Shown here one piece after another: positions 1-11,310 of a stretch of 64,000 nt of DNA. Position 1 is the first letter of the stretch. Each line of letters starts with the position of its first letter. The stretch comes from Endomychus coccineus (Eukaryota > Arthropoda > Insecta > Coleoptera > Endomychidae). The DNA is taken from contig OY294069.1 of assembly GCA_958510875.1 (NCBI GenBank), positions 175,256,868-175,320,867 on the forward strand, given 5' to 3'. Under the pieces are notes generated by a model that saw only the letters and a program-made list of their open reading frames with translations, was not told the DNA's origin and made no database searches. The translations under genes and the position numbers were made by a program.

Positions 1-784
1 TAATCTTATAGGCTATGATAAATTTAAAAATATTGACTTTACAATATATAAAGTCACACCGCTGCTTGAATTAGCTCAGGGTAACGCCTTGTTTGCATTA
101 TTATCTCTAAATAGTTTATAAACAGGCACATTTATTTATAATTTAGTTTACTCTGATGATAGCTACTTGGAAGCCAATAGGTCCTAAGTACAGTATTTTA
201 ATGGATAAGGGTGATTATTCCTTATTTATAGTGCAATCTTATTTAGTTTGTATGATATTGCATCACATTTTCGGAAACCATAGATGAACCTTAGAAATGA
301 TTTCTGGACTTTTTCAATGAGTGTGAACAATGGCTATATAATACATCACAGTAGTTAAAATCACTTGTAACGAGAGTATCGCCATAATTTAGTAATAAGC
401 GAATTAAATAGCAATAATTTTGAATTAATAAAATGTCTTTGTATGCATTTAGAAACAAGGTTATATAAATACAAATCGGTATCCAAGCACAGATGGCTGA
501 GAACGGATATTTCCGTGAAATTATGGAAAATTTTATTTTGGCGGATTAGCTAATAGACTTCGCTTATAGTATAGTAAGGGAAATAAAATGCCTTACTTTT
601 CAATAAACCGATTCGAAAATTTCTAACAATGATTTAATAAACTAAACTTACTAAAATTAATATCAATTGCTCCAGTAAATATCTCAAAAACTATGAGCAA
701 TTGTTTTACAATCATTTTAGATTGTTTAATCGAAAACAAAATATTTGTATCAACTTTATAAGAACAACTTATAAGTGTCCATCA
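1..784. other. AT-rich sequence, no gene seen
   Basis: No coding trace is recognisable. A stretch at 202-233 matches 40591-40622 almost base for base, where it forms one arm of a hairpin, so this is probably a fragment of the same repeat. Confidence 0.4.
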
Positions 785-798
785 CGTTATAAATGTTC

Positions 799-840
799 GT
801 CTTTACGTACGTTTCGGTCTCACGACCATCATCAGAAGAC
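799..840 (-). ncRNA. Type I hammerhead ribozyme (self-cleaving RNA)
   Basis: On the minus strand the order of parts is: stem I 5' strand GTCTT (840-836), core CTGATGA (835-829), an unpaired T (828), stem II GGTC/GACC closed by GTGA (827-816), core GAA (815-813), stem III ACG-TA-CGT (812-805), the base before the cleavage site A (804), and stem I 3' strand AAGAC (803-799). Stem I gives 5 Watson-Crick pairs, stem II 4 and stem III 3. All invariant core positions are present. The very short stem III is typical of the type I hammerheads reported in Penelope-like retroelements, which are thought to act as pairs in dimeric RNA. The predicted cleavage follows A at 804. It is probably active or recently active; no expression evidence is available. 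Confidence 0.8.
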
Positions 841-1010
841 TTATTTTGTTAAAAAGGGATTAACTAAAACTAATTAGCACAAGCGTCCATATCGCACAAT
901 TTTCAATCAAAAAGCTCATGCCGTCGAAACGAACAGAACCACGATTGAAAATTGTGCGATATCGACGCTTGTGCTAATTAGTTTTGGTTAACCCCTTTTT
1001 AACAAAATAA

Positions 1011-1053
1011 GTCTTCTGATGATGGTCGTGAGACCAAACGTACGTAAAGACGA
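1011..1053 (+). ncRNA. Degenerate hammerhead ribozyme, second arm
   Basis: This is the inverted copy of the minus-strand motif: GTCTT (1011-1015), CTGATGA (1016-1022), T, GGTC/GACC stem II (1024-1035), then AAAC. The core G before AAA is missing, so GACC runs straight into AAAC. Stem I and stem III are kept. Loss of this invariant G should abolish cleavage, leaving a decayed partner to the intact copy. Confidence 0.7.
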
Positions 1054-1067
1054 ACATTCATAACAGA

Positions 1068-1795
1068 GTGCTAAGGTGACCTAATTCCCGAGAATTTTTT
1101 ATATAATTCATACTGGGTCAAGAATCTTATTATATTATTATAGGTTTATCCGAAATCTGAATATGGCGACAATTTCATTGTGAATTACAATTCGACAAGA
1201 AAATGTAGCAATCCCCTTGCCAAATATGAATCACATAATCCGTTAAGAAAATCATTTCCGTATAGAGATGATTAAAATAATATGCATGGTGATTTGAAGT
1301 CCATACTAGATTTGAATATTTTGAATCGTATAGATATAATTTATGTGAAGCTGGAGCAATTCCTTTATTATAGACGAATCTTCCAGTGGAACAAAGTGAA
1401 ATAGAACTTCGTGAATTCATTACTTGATAAACAGCTTAATATCAAACTTCCTTCCAGCGATGATTCCTTCTCTATATAGAGAATGAATTGAACGATCACT
1501 TTATCAATATAGCACCAACAATGTTAATTATGAAAGATCCAATTGTGAATTGCAAACCGAATCACAATGATTGGATTGTGGTAAGCCTTTGAACAACGCT
1601 TATTCATCGTATCACCTCTGAGGAAATATATATACTGTGTGTTCTATCTGTATTTTGAAACTGAATATACATGCCTTTGTTGTTAATCTTTTATGGAAAT
1701 TTTTTCAGTCAGCTACAGTTTCTTTACCCAGCAGTGATCATGCTCGTCACAAAAAATAAACAGCCTATAAGCTGAAAGTTATTTCATATATTTAG
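1068..1795. other. No gene recognised
   Basis: AT-rich sequence. A short open frame on the minus strand (1175-1420) has biased composition and no motif; I do not regard it as a gene. Confidence 0.4.
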
Positions 1796-1799
1796 GGGA

Positions 1800-2000
1800 T
1801 CACATCAACCTTAGGTTCACCCTGGGCAAATTCGCAAACCGTTTTCGAGGCAGAAATGGAGACCATCCTAGATAAAGCAAAGTCTGCTAAATAGCTAGAT
1901 AAAATGCGTCGAATACCAAGGCCGCTCTGGTGACCCTAGCAGTCCCAAAAATTGCACATTAAGGCTGAAGACAGTATTGTGAATAAGTTTATTCAGAAAC
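1800..2000 (+). pseudogene. RNase H-domain scrap of a LINE
   Basis: Translation gives LGKFA and, one frame away, TVFEAEMETIL, followed by a frame with TKAALVTLAVPKI. These resemble the RNase H blocks of I/R1-like LINEs (strand with LG-x-ATVFQAE and the TDSQAAL block). Stops and at least one frameshift break it. It lies just upstream of, and opposite to, a LINE with its own RNase H, so it is a separate copy. Confidence 0.4.
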
Positions 2001-2106
2001 ATTTTCTCAAATATGCCTCATTCAAGGAATCACGCTAAGATTGAATCAAATTTTCCATGAATCAACAATCAGTAGGACAAAAAGTAGGAGTAAAATGTAA
2101 ATTTAA

Positions 2107-3445
2107 TTAACACTGTCTTGTGGCGCTCAAGGAACCCCGTTTGGCCAATTCGTAGGCCACTACGTCTCCCTTCATACCTGAGTGCGCCCAGGGCCGCTCG
2201 GCTGTCAGTGTAGTTGTAAAACCGCCTACCTCGGTAGTTTAATCTGAGGTTTTTCATAGCACAGGTCCGTTTTGCACAGACCTCAGCCTGGAAAACGGTT
2301 TCGTGGGCACCTAGGGGAACTGAAATCTCCCGTCTTGGTGTACATGTGTAGACTCTGGCTCCGCTAGACCCGCCAGTCTTAGACCCTTCCGTGAACCACA
2401 CGAGTCCCCCTGCCGGAAGCGGCCCAGAGTTCTTGTTCTCCCAGTCCGTCCTCTATGTTATAACTACCTCTGGTGTTTTGAACCTGACAGCAGGCGCTAT
2501 CACATCCTGTGTCAGTCGGATGATCGGGCAGTTCTCGGCTGCCCAAATCGAAATTTAGCCATGACCGCGAGGCCAGCCGATACGCCGCGTACGCAGTCAT
2601 TGTTTTGATATAGAGCTGTAGAGGGTGAACCTCTAGAGCCCTAGTGGGCGGACCTCATAGCTCCCGTTATCCCCACGCAGGCATGTCGTTGGGCCTTGTC
2701 CAGCGCTAGACGAGAAAGAGCCGTGTAGTACAGAAGCTGTGGCCGTAGATCAGGCTCTCTTGTACGCCCTTAAGGATGCAACGGCCTTCTTCACACGAGT
2801 TTCCAGGTGCATTTTTCAGCTCAGTTTAGCATCGAGGGTAGATCCAAGGTACTTCACTGAGCCTTTCATGTGCAGAGACTTTCCTAACAGACGAATGTCT
2901 GGCAGTTGTCCCAGTTTCCGTTTCCTCATAAAAAGAACCACTTCGGTCTTTCCAAGATTAACCCTGAGTTCCTAGACCTGGCACCATCGAGCCACGATGG
3001 CAAGTACAGTGTTCTGAAGCTCGCACAAAGTAGAAGCGTGTCTGCCGAGGATCACAACTGCCAAGTCTTCTGCGTAGACTTGGGCATATAATCCAGCCTC
3101 ATTCAGTTAGACTAACAAGGTGTACATCACAAGGCACCAAAGGAGCAGAGTCAGTATAGTGCGCCGTCATCAGTCTCTGCGAGAGCATGGTCTTGATCCA
3201 CCTTACCAAGGTGTGATCGATTTCGTGTCTCTCCGCAGCATGACACATGAACACGAAGAAGGTATTGTCGAACGCCCCTCGATATCCAGGAAAACGCCTA
3301 TGGCGCATTGTCCGACACTAATAGCCCTTTGAATCTGGGTAACCAGATGATGAAGGGCCTCCAGCGCTATAGCTTCTCTCAGCACTTCTGTAGAGATAGC
3401 TGTACAGGCTGTTTGTAGTTTTTCCTTTAGGTGATCTGTGCTTGT
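2107..3445 (-). pseudogene. LINE (I/R1-like) fragment: RT palm to RNase H
   Basis: Read on the minus strand, the order is RT finger/palm (about 3385-3100, with GVFLDIEG), the catalytic box near 3065-3076, thumb and connection (KGSVKYLG...LD at about 2850), then RNase H (2069-2401: TEGSKTGGSSGARVY, TVFQAEVCA, TDSRAALGAL). The role would be target-primed reverse transcription. The catalytic box reads YAED where the family has YADD, and there are several stops and frameshifts. The 5' part (ORF1 and endonuclease) and the extreme 3' end are missing. The same family recurs at 8.6-9.6, 25.3 and 27.6 kb. Family placement (I or R1 group) is by motif memory only. Confidence 0.85.
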
Positions 3446-4023
3446 TGAGGCATTTATTCACAATACTAAGTACTATAAAACTGTGAAAAAATATTAACGA
3501 TCATAGGTTCAGAATCTAATTATTTTTATTACTTTTGCCTTCCTGTAGGCATAGGGCGCTAACCCTGTACTCTATGTTCTAAATGAAGAAGAAAATCGCT
3601 CGTTAAGCCCCCATTTGCTGGTATTTTAGAAATTCAATAGTAATATGTTTCTTTTTCAAAGGCCATATGTAGTATCATACATCTTACAGCACGTGCCACA
3701 TGTTATACGGTCTCATAATTTAAAGGGTATGCCACGTTATTTATTTAGTATGTTCCTTTAATGTCAGTTACTGTTTCTCAAGAAGTTCCAGATGTTGGTA
3801 CTGTACGTAAAGCGTATCGGTCCCAGAACTTACATTAGTATATTAGTATTTATGGGGTATGTAGGTATTATACAGGGTGATTTGTAACGTTACGTAACTT
3901 TCGTCAAAATCCATTAAAACAAACGTTACGGTGGTACAAAATACAAATAGGAAGGAATATCCAACATAGAAGATGATCAAATTGATTGAAGAGACACACA
4001 AAAATACTTTCCACGTACAAATA
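3446..4023. other. No gene recognised
   Basis: AT-rich spacer. A TACAGGGTG-type end sits near 3871, similar to the tip of the palindrome that starts at 4024, but I could not find a partner end for it. Confidence 0.35.
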
Positions 4024-4856
4024 TGTACATGGTGTTCCAAATTCGACCCACATCATTAGAATCTCGGAAACTATGAGAGATACGAAGATTGTTAAATTTG
4101 AGCAAAATGGCGCAATTGATGCTTACGAAAATACCGCTTTGAGATTTCTAAATTTCTGAATACTTCTGAAGATATTCGAAAATAACCGAAATCTTGCGAA
4201 ACTGTGTTAATTTATCCTCACTTTATTTTAAATGATATCCCAAAATACATGACACTTTATTGTTGCTACTTTCTCCCTTCTACAAGATGACGTTGCCAAA
4301 TATAAAATCCTATGTTTCGTTTTTTGGAAATCATCATCAACGTTATTTTTTTAAATATAGACCTGAATTTTTTATTTTTTATTTACAAAATCCTCTTTGT
4401 ATTCTAAGAAAAACAACGCAACACATGTTCAAATGTTCCAACGTTTTGACGTCAAAAATCAAAACGTTAAAAAATGTAAACACTTGGTACGTTGTTTCAC
4501 TTGGAATACAAAGATGATTCTAAATAGGAAAGAAAAATTCCAGGTCCGTGCTTAAAACAAATAAAGTTGATGATGATTTCCAACAAACGGAACGTCGGAT
4601 TTTATATTTGACGGCGTCATCTTGTAGAAGGGAAACGTGGCAATGATAAAGGGTTACGTATTTTGAGATATCATTTCAAATAAAGCAAAGGAAAAAATAA
4701 AAAAAATTTGCAAGATTTCGGTCATTTTCGAATATCTTCTGAAGTATTCGGAATTTTTGAAAATTTCAAAACTTTACCTCCAATTTAAGCATCGTCGTAT
4801 CTCTTACAGTTTCCGAGATCCAAATGATGTTACTCGAATTTAAAACACCCTGTACA
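4024..4856. mobile_element. Foldback (long-palindrome) element 1, 833 bp
   Basis: The left half (4024-4372) and right half (4531-4856) are inverted copies at roughly 80 to 85 percent identity by eye, with tips TGTACAT-GGTGTT and AACACCC-TGTACA. The middle also pairs: 4391-4417 against about 4490-4515, and AACGTTTTGACG against its complement near 4440-4470. The whole segment is therefore one long hairpin. It encodes no protein. Non-autonomous DNA elements with long terminal inverted repeats (foldback elements or large MITEs) look like this. The superfamily is unknown. Confidence 0.8.
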
Positions 4857-5620
4857 ATACAATACAATGTGGATGTTGTAAATGTTCATCCAATTTTTTT
4901 TTAATTCCATCTCATTGTATTACTGTACCATTATTGATTACGAATAAACGTTATCATTATGGGATTCTTCAAGATTATTTTGGGAAACATTATAACATCC
5001 GGACATACTTGGTATCCTCATTAAGAAATATCTTAAGCGATTCACAACTAAGTGTCTACTGATACGAATACCTCGACCTAACATTGGAAAATGTCAGTTT
5101 ACAAATAGACGTGTACACTTCGTCTTAGCACGGACGTTCCAGCGAGATAAATTCTAGTTGTTCAAACGATTGCGACGACAATAACATCTTTAACATTTTT
5201 GTGGTTACTCAAGTATAAAAGTATCGCTATAAGAATGAAAAGAACGAAGAAATTTGGCAGCTGTAACATAAACAAGTTACAAAAAATTAAAACACAAAAT
5301 GTGTAGTTTGTTACATGTCACATTAAGATATGTCTGCTAGATCTTGGCACCAGTATCCGAGTAATTATACGCCGAGCGTGATACGTGGCTAAAAAGGAGT
5401 GTTAATTATACTCCCTTCGCGTTGTTTACGACTTTACGATTCGTAAACAATTGACAATAGCGTATAATACGTTTGTTCTCCTTTTATAGGACTCCTTATA
5501 CTTTATCTTTAATACATTTACAAACAACAGGTATTCTTATTTTATTTGGTACAAATTGCAACTTCATAGAATACAGGTTAGTTGTGTGGAAGCCCATTTT
5601 ATAAAATATGTGAAGATTTT
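4857..5620. other. No gene recognised
   Basis: AT-rich sequence without coding motifs or repeats that I could match elsewhere in the window. Confidence 0.4.
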
Positions 5621-5624
5621 GAAA

Positions 5625-6350
5625 TATAGCAGAGCTTAATGCAACCAAAACTCAAGCTTGCATTCTCCAGATTTGTGTACTTTTTGCACTCCATTCGGGA
5701 GATATCAATTTTCGCGCCTTCCCATTGGCATTAGTTAAGCGCCAGAAATATAGCAAAAGAAAAATGTTGCACTATTTGGGCCAATACCTGGCTTTGGCCT
5801 GTATTTTGCTCATCGCATCAGGTACAATGAAGGAGAGCATAACAAAAATCGTATCCTTGTTTTAGAGGAATCACTGAAATATAGTATACATTTCAATAAG
5901 AAAAAAATGCAAGTCTTCCATGCTCGGGATCGCCACCAACAGCACTCTCTCCTGGGACGATCATGTGAGATCCATTGCGAAAACCGCTTCACATAAACTT
6001 GGTTTCCTAGTTTGTGACAGGAGATACTTCACATCCCATAAGTCCAGTCAATAAACTGGGTAACTTTATAGAAAAAAAGCAGGGCGTCGTATCGGAAAAA
6101 TTCTTTCTGCATGATATTCTGTGGCCGACGTGGATCATTCGTAAGGGCTGAGCTAAGTGAACAGGACCTCCCATTCACCCCTAAACGCTAAAGTAACCCT
6201 ACTTTCACTCCCTTTTTTGAGATAATTTTGAATTTATAAAAAGATGGGTTTTTTGGGTAGCATGCCTATCGCCTCTCCCAACATTAACCGCTGAGTTACA
6301 CGATATTCTTTGAAGATTATAGGTTTCCCTCTCGTGTGTAAGTATAAAAA
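5625..6350 (+). pseudogene. LINE-B fragment, C-terminal RT region
   Basis: The piece at 5630-5670 (AATGCAACCAAAACTCAAGC) and the piece at 5890-6050 match the C-terminal RT region of the LINE-B copies at 39.7-39.98 and 44.9-45.1 kb. The encoded stretch is of the type STLSWDDHV-SI-KTAS-KLGFL. A further match near 6302-6345 resembles the 3' end seen at 21.6 kb. Deletions and stops separate the pieces. LINE-B is a Jockey/CR1-like non-LTR retrotransposon. Confidence 0.7.
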
Positions 6351-6954
6351 AATATATACATGAGTAAACTTGAAGGAAACTGGAAATATTCAGCTGTTGA
6401 AGAAGATTGAATTTCCACATCAGGCTCTTTTAAATAGCCCTTTTTGCTATCATTTCTGTGAATGCAGAGAAGTTCATAGTGTTTCTCTTCATTATCTCGT
6501 TCATTGTCTCGGAATATAAAGTGGGAGCGAAGGTGTGAAATTTAGTCTCAGAATATGCAAAAATAACTGGCTCCTTGTTGAGTTTTTAATTGCAGCAGTG
6601 TCTCTAATAAATACGGAAACGTTCGTTGTAACTAATTTCTAAAATGCTATCGAGAAACTCAGTATGGTTCATTTGATAAAGTGGATAGAAAACGAGTATT
6701 GTTAAAAGTTTTGAAATTTGCCCACAAAATATCACCAAATACAAATATTTGCTCTTTACATTTTGCAGACGAGGATCACAATTTCCTAAGTAAGAAGATT
6801 TTTCTTTAGATTAGTTCAATATTGTCATGAACTTGACTTGAATCCACCCGCGGAATCATGTTGTATGGGGACTATAAATATATTTATAGTTAAATAAATT
6901 TTTGGAATTTTTCCAAAATTTCGTAATAGTAGTAGAAGAAGTAATGGTGGTGAA
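6351..6954. other. No gene recognised
   Basis: Nothing beyond AT-rich sequence could be recognised. Confidence 0.35.
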
Positions 6955-7860
6955 GTAATTCTGATGAAAATTTGTTTCAATACGTTTTTCATGATGAATT
7001 TAACTGTGATTTTAACCTTAGATCATGATTAGCCGCGTTACAGAGTGTTGATACCATGGATTATTCCCATCCCATAGACAGTGATCGTAATAAAATCATG
7101 TGGTATAGGAATTATATACTTACAATTTGTATGAGCATCCTTTTAAGACCCTGCTGAACGAACTTCACCGATTACCCCAAGTTTTTCGAAACTTCGATTT
7201 TTGTAAGATGTCATGGAAAAATCTCGTTTTGGTCGACCACATCGATTCGAACGAAACTTTGTTTCAATAATTTTTCGATGATGAGAAACTCTAATCTAAC
7301 ATTAGTTTTAATTTTAGATCATGATCAACCACAGTGTCGAGACCATGAATTCTCTATGTAGGTTATGTATGACGCCCCGATGAAGGACTTCCCGGTTAAT
7401 AAAACGTCGTTATTCGACTTCTCAGTTATAAGTAAGGGTGGATTCGAATTCCACACCTGAAATAACGTAAAAAACCAAAGTTACTCATACCGATTTTTTC
7501 GGTTTAATCGAAGCTTTACGTGAATTATGAACCTTCAAATATGGATGATGCCCTGATGAAGGACTTCCCGGTTAACAAAGCTTCGTTATTTTACTTCTCA
7601 GGTTAAAGCTAATATTGGATTCGAATTCCACACCTGAAATAACGTAAATAACCAAAGTTTCGTTTCATTCTAAGAGATCGAGAAAAATGACAGATTTTCC
7701 ATGCATATGCCTTAAAAATATTGGAAAAATCGAATATTTTATACAACACGCGTAACCTCTCCGATCCGTTCTGTATGACTTTAGAACCATACTCATACCA
7801 ATTTTTCGGATTTAATCGAAACCTAATGTAAATTATAAACCTTCAATTATGAATCTAACT
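6955..7860. repeat. Diverged direct repeats
   Basis: Three pairs of similar segments lie in the same orientation: 6975-7060 with 7255-7350 (sharing TTAGATCATGAT); 7372-7485 with 7547-7660 (sharing GATGAAGGACTTCCCGGTTAA and GGATTCGAATTCCACACCTG); and 7485-7545 with 7785-7850 (sharing ACTCATACC and TTTAATCGAA). This looks like a decayed tandem array or a repeated terminal region. No coding potential is visible. Confidence 0.65.
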
Positions 7861-7959
7861 TCAAATTAAAAAGTATAACACCAAAATTGAACTACTAAGT
7901 AACATTTTTCTTATGGTGCTATTCATCTGTATTGCTGCTAGAAACAAACCATTAGAGAG

Positions 7960-8075
7960 ATAATATGGAGTGGAATTGAAACTGTTCAAGCCTCAAGCCT
8001 GCCCTGAAGATGCCACTTGTAATGGTTAGTGAAACGGGGGCATAAAGTCGTGCTATTGTGACGCGAAGTCCAAGA
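7960..8075 (+). mobile_element. Penelope-like element terminal fragment
   Basis: This matches the terminal region of the PLE inverted dimer at 34480-34580. It shares AAGCCTCAAGCCTGCCCTGA, then AGATGCCACTTGTAATGG, GAAACG and GCTATTGTGACGCG. A CTGAAGA...GAAAC pair (8004-8010 and 8031-8035) keeps the spacing of a hammerhead core. Only the end of the element is present. Confidence 0.75.
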
Positions 8076-8620
8076 ATTTTCAAAATATTACCTCACGGTA
8101 AGACACAGTTATGGACATGGGGTATAATTTCACGTCTTTCCACGTTCTTGACGACTAGTAAATATAATATTACAACCATAGATTTAACTCGCAGAAGTGC
8201 CCGAAAGCGAAAAATTGGCCTACCAAAAGGAGTTAAGCATAGTAGTAGGTAATTAATCCGTATATATTATGATAAGATGAAGGCCCTAGTATAGATCCTT
8301 GTAATGTAATGATAGTGTGTAATTTGAAATTTTTCCACGATTTTTCCTGTTTCTAATCTTTTACAACATATTTTCCGCCTACCTCAGGTTGGAGAAATGG
8401 AAGAGTTAAGTCAGTTCTCACAGACATAATTTGTCAATCATGATATTAAATCAAATTGAACTTTTCAACTACTGTTCAGTATTCTTTTGTAGAATGACAT
8501 ACTTGCAAAACCTTTCTTGAACGACCTTAAGCCTTATTAGGATCTGTATCAAAGGTATATGCTTTTTCCAATAGACTATCTAGGTTCTCAGTACAAAATA
8601 TACATAATCCATCTACAACT
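8076..8620. other. No gene recognised
   Basis: The open frame at 8058-8252 starts inside the PLE end and shows no domain; I treat it as chance. The rest is AT-rich. Confidence 0.35.
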
Positions 8621-8621
8621 G

Positions 8622-9615
8622 ATCAATCAATCGATTGATCAATCAAAACGGGGGCGGACAAGACCAAAGCACTTAGACCGTTTGATTGGGTTCATTGTAA
8701 TCCCCATGATACAATACTCAGTCCAGCACGCCTAAGGTAGCGCCGAAGGCTAGAATTCTGCATGGTCTGATGTCTCTGATGACATCAGGCGGCATGCATA
8801 CGCTGTCTAGGTGTTGTAGCCTAAGAGCAGCAAGTGTTGAACATTCTACAAGAAAATGAGAGGCAGTTTCGTCCGCATCCAATACAACATGGGTCATCAA
8901 CATTGACCATTAGTATACATGTTTTTTCAGATGACAGTATCCTGTGAGGTGTTCTGTCGCCAGTTTTAAGCCTCTTCTGCTCATAAGAGGAGGGTTTTCT
9001 AGCGTTTGGGCGAAAAGTTCGCAATGTGCCTAATCGAGAGCCACTGTCTATCCAGTAGCTCTCTGACAATGTGATGCCGATCGCTGGATCGGGACCATGG
9101 TTGCCTAAGGAATCTCATATTGCCAATTCATCGGCCACTTCGTTTCCTTTGACGCCAGAATACTAGCTGAAGTTTGTTCCTTCTGTCCCTGTACTCCAAA
9201 ACAAGACCAGTTCAGTTTCAGGTTATCCACCTAGGGGAACTGAAAGCTGCCTTCTTGGTGAGCACCAGCAGACTCCGGCTTCGCTGAACTCGCCAGTCTT
9301 GGACCCGTCCGTCAAGTGGTTCCGAGTTCTTGTTCTCCCTTTCCTTCCTCTGCCTTAAGAGTACTCTGGTGTTTTGAACGTCCTGCTTCAGTCGGAGGAT
9401 CGGGCAGCTTCCAGCAACTCAATCCCAAATTTTGCCATGACTCGTTGCCGTAGAACCCATATGTTCGTGAAGGCTCTCCTGCATGCTCATTAGGATGCAA
9501 CAGCTTTTTTAACCCGGCTTTCCAGGTGCATTGTCCAGCTCAGTTCAGCATCAAGGATAACTCCAAGGTACTTTACTGAGCCTTTCAGGTGCAAGGTCCC
9601 CCTAACAAATCTTTC
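8622..9615 (-). pseudogene. LINE (RNase H family) 3' half
   Basis: On the minus strand from about 9615 the frame reads LHLKGSVKYLGVILDAELSW (after RT), then decayed connection and RNase H (9500-9150), then the C-terminal block (about 9000-8718: DADETASHFLVEC...LRLQHL). It ends in a 3' UTR and a tail made of GATT/GATCAATC repeats at 8622-8645. It is the same family as the copy at 2.1-3.4 kb and supplies its missing 3' end. Several frameshifts and stops are present. Confidence 0.85.
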
Positions 9616-11310
9616 GCCTCTTTTTTTGACGATAGGATCCTGGAAAATGTCCCTTATTCGTTGCTTTTTGAAGGGATTCCTTACATTCATTGTTTTCCAC
9701 CACCAAGTTAATATAATATTTGTAAACTGGGCTGTGGATATCGGATGCTCTATATTTGAAACAGCTTGAAGTAGAGCCTGTATAGTGAGGCAACTTAGTA
9801 ATTTATGAATCACAGTCTTTTTGTACATAACGATAATATGAATGATGACATTAACTGAATAAATTAATAGTAGGTAGTAGTAGTGCGAAGCTAATTCACT
9901 TAATGAATTCTTGAACAGTAAGATTCAATTGTTTTTAAAAGGTATAATTGAACATTGACGTTTGTGTGTTCTATATTTTACCGACGGCGATACCACAATA
10001 TTGTTGTTAAGGTTCGTGTCGTAGAATTTCTATTTCAGCGTTGCACTATTTGACGTGCCCTACCATTTGAGTCGTTAAAATATCAGTCGGTATTAAAAAA
10101 AGGGCATGCGATACCCCGAAGCTACGTAATACGAGCGGACTTATTATGATGACTATAGATTTATATGGCTTTCGTATATAAGTGTTATTATCAGTTAGAT
10201 CTATAATTGTGACTGCCAACAATGCGGGGAAGGTTCGAGAAACACGCGATCTCCTCCATTATTAGACTCATTTACGGAACGATGAAAACGAGAAAAGCCA
10301 TACGACGCAAAGCTTTTTGTAATGGTTATATTTAATTATAAGGTAGGGAGAGAAATTCTCATGATTCTAACGGGATAACCACTTTTTATTAATTAGAGAG
10401 TGCTTTCCCCAAATCACGCGGCCTCATTAAAAATTAAGCAATTACATAAAATTTATGTTTAATTTCTTTTCAGACCACTCCTTCGAGATTGAGTTTTTGT
10501 TAATGTTTTTACGCCCCTTAGTGCAGCTTATTACGAAATTTCGAACACTGATTTTTCTACTGAGAACGAAAACATGGGTAGATTATTTCATTATACATTT
10601 TAGTCATTTTCAATTTTAAGTTGAATATCAAACGAACTTTTAGCGAAGAGCTTATTTGATGAAATTGTATGTACCTATGATTGGAAAATATGTTGCAGAA
10701 AGAGACGGACCATCGTTACTCTGCAATCATATTGACTCAGAGTGTGTGCGATACGTCATGTTTGATTATTTTTCATACAATCTCAGAAGATTTCCGAAGG
10801 ATTGTAATGGCTTCATTTTGTTGGGTTATTTGACAAACGTAATTTCTCGTATAGCATCCAAATAGTAAATGCAATCCACTTTGAAATGTGGACACAAACT
10901 AGATATGATGCTCGAAATTTACTAGTTATTCAGCAGAGCGATCCGTCGAAGTTCTCGAAGCTATTCGCTTTCTTTCGAGCACCATTCGATGCACTAACTA
11001 TTTGACCGATCGTAGAGAGAAATAGTGCGTATAAATTCGGCGATTAGTACACGTACCGGGCGGCCGTTCAGAGAACTAGACTTCCTAGATGTCTTGACTT
11101 TGTCAGCTTTGTGTGCCAATGCCCCTTCCTTTTTTTTTCTCTTTCCACATCCAAGTTTGTGGCTTTCACGTGAACAGAATACTCACATCGTGGTTTGAAA
11201 TGCTGAGCAGCTTAGGACTAACATGCCGTTTTGTTAGAAACAATAAAAGATTTGATAGGAAGAAAATATCCTCAAAAATCATTCCATTCCATGTTGGTTT
11301 CTATATAGCG
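9616..11310. other. No gene recognised; one promoter-like spot
   Basis: Most of this is AT-rich. A more GC-rich stretch at 10980-11100 contains TATAAATT (11029-11036) followed by CGTTCAGAGAA about 40 bases on, reminiscent of an LTR or promoter core. No flanking repeat or open frame supports it. The 69-residue frame at 10656 has no recognisable motif. Confidence 0.3.

Larger units (their letters stand above)
785..1067. repeat. Inverted repeat carrying hammerhead motifs in both arms
   Basis: The left arm (about 785-908) and right arm (about 943-1067) are inverted copies of about 124 bp with few differences, separated by a 34-base loop. Both arms contain the hammerhead core, then a stretch reading AATTAGTTTT on one strand. 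Head-to-head partial copies of this kind are known for Penelope-like elements, whose terminal repeats carry hammerhead ribozymes. No RT sequence is attached here, so assignment to a PLE is inference. Confidence 0.85.

Noticed and set aside
7439..7458. GATTCGAATTCC word resembling a tRNA/SINE B box, also at 7617
   Set aside because: No A box or tRNA fold lies at the right distance upstream, and the word is part of the local tandem repeat.
10980..11100. TATA-box-like promoter
   Set aside because: A TATAAATT word and an initiator-like word are present, but spacing is about 40 bases and no gene follows; kept only as a remark.
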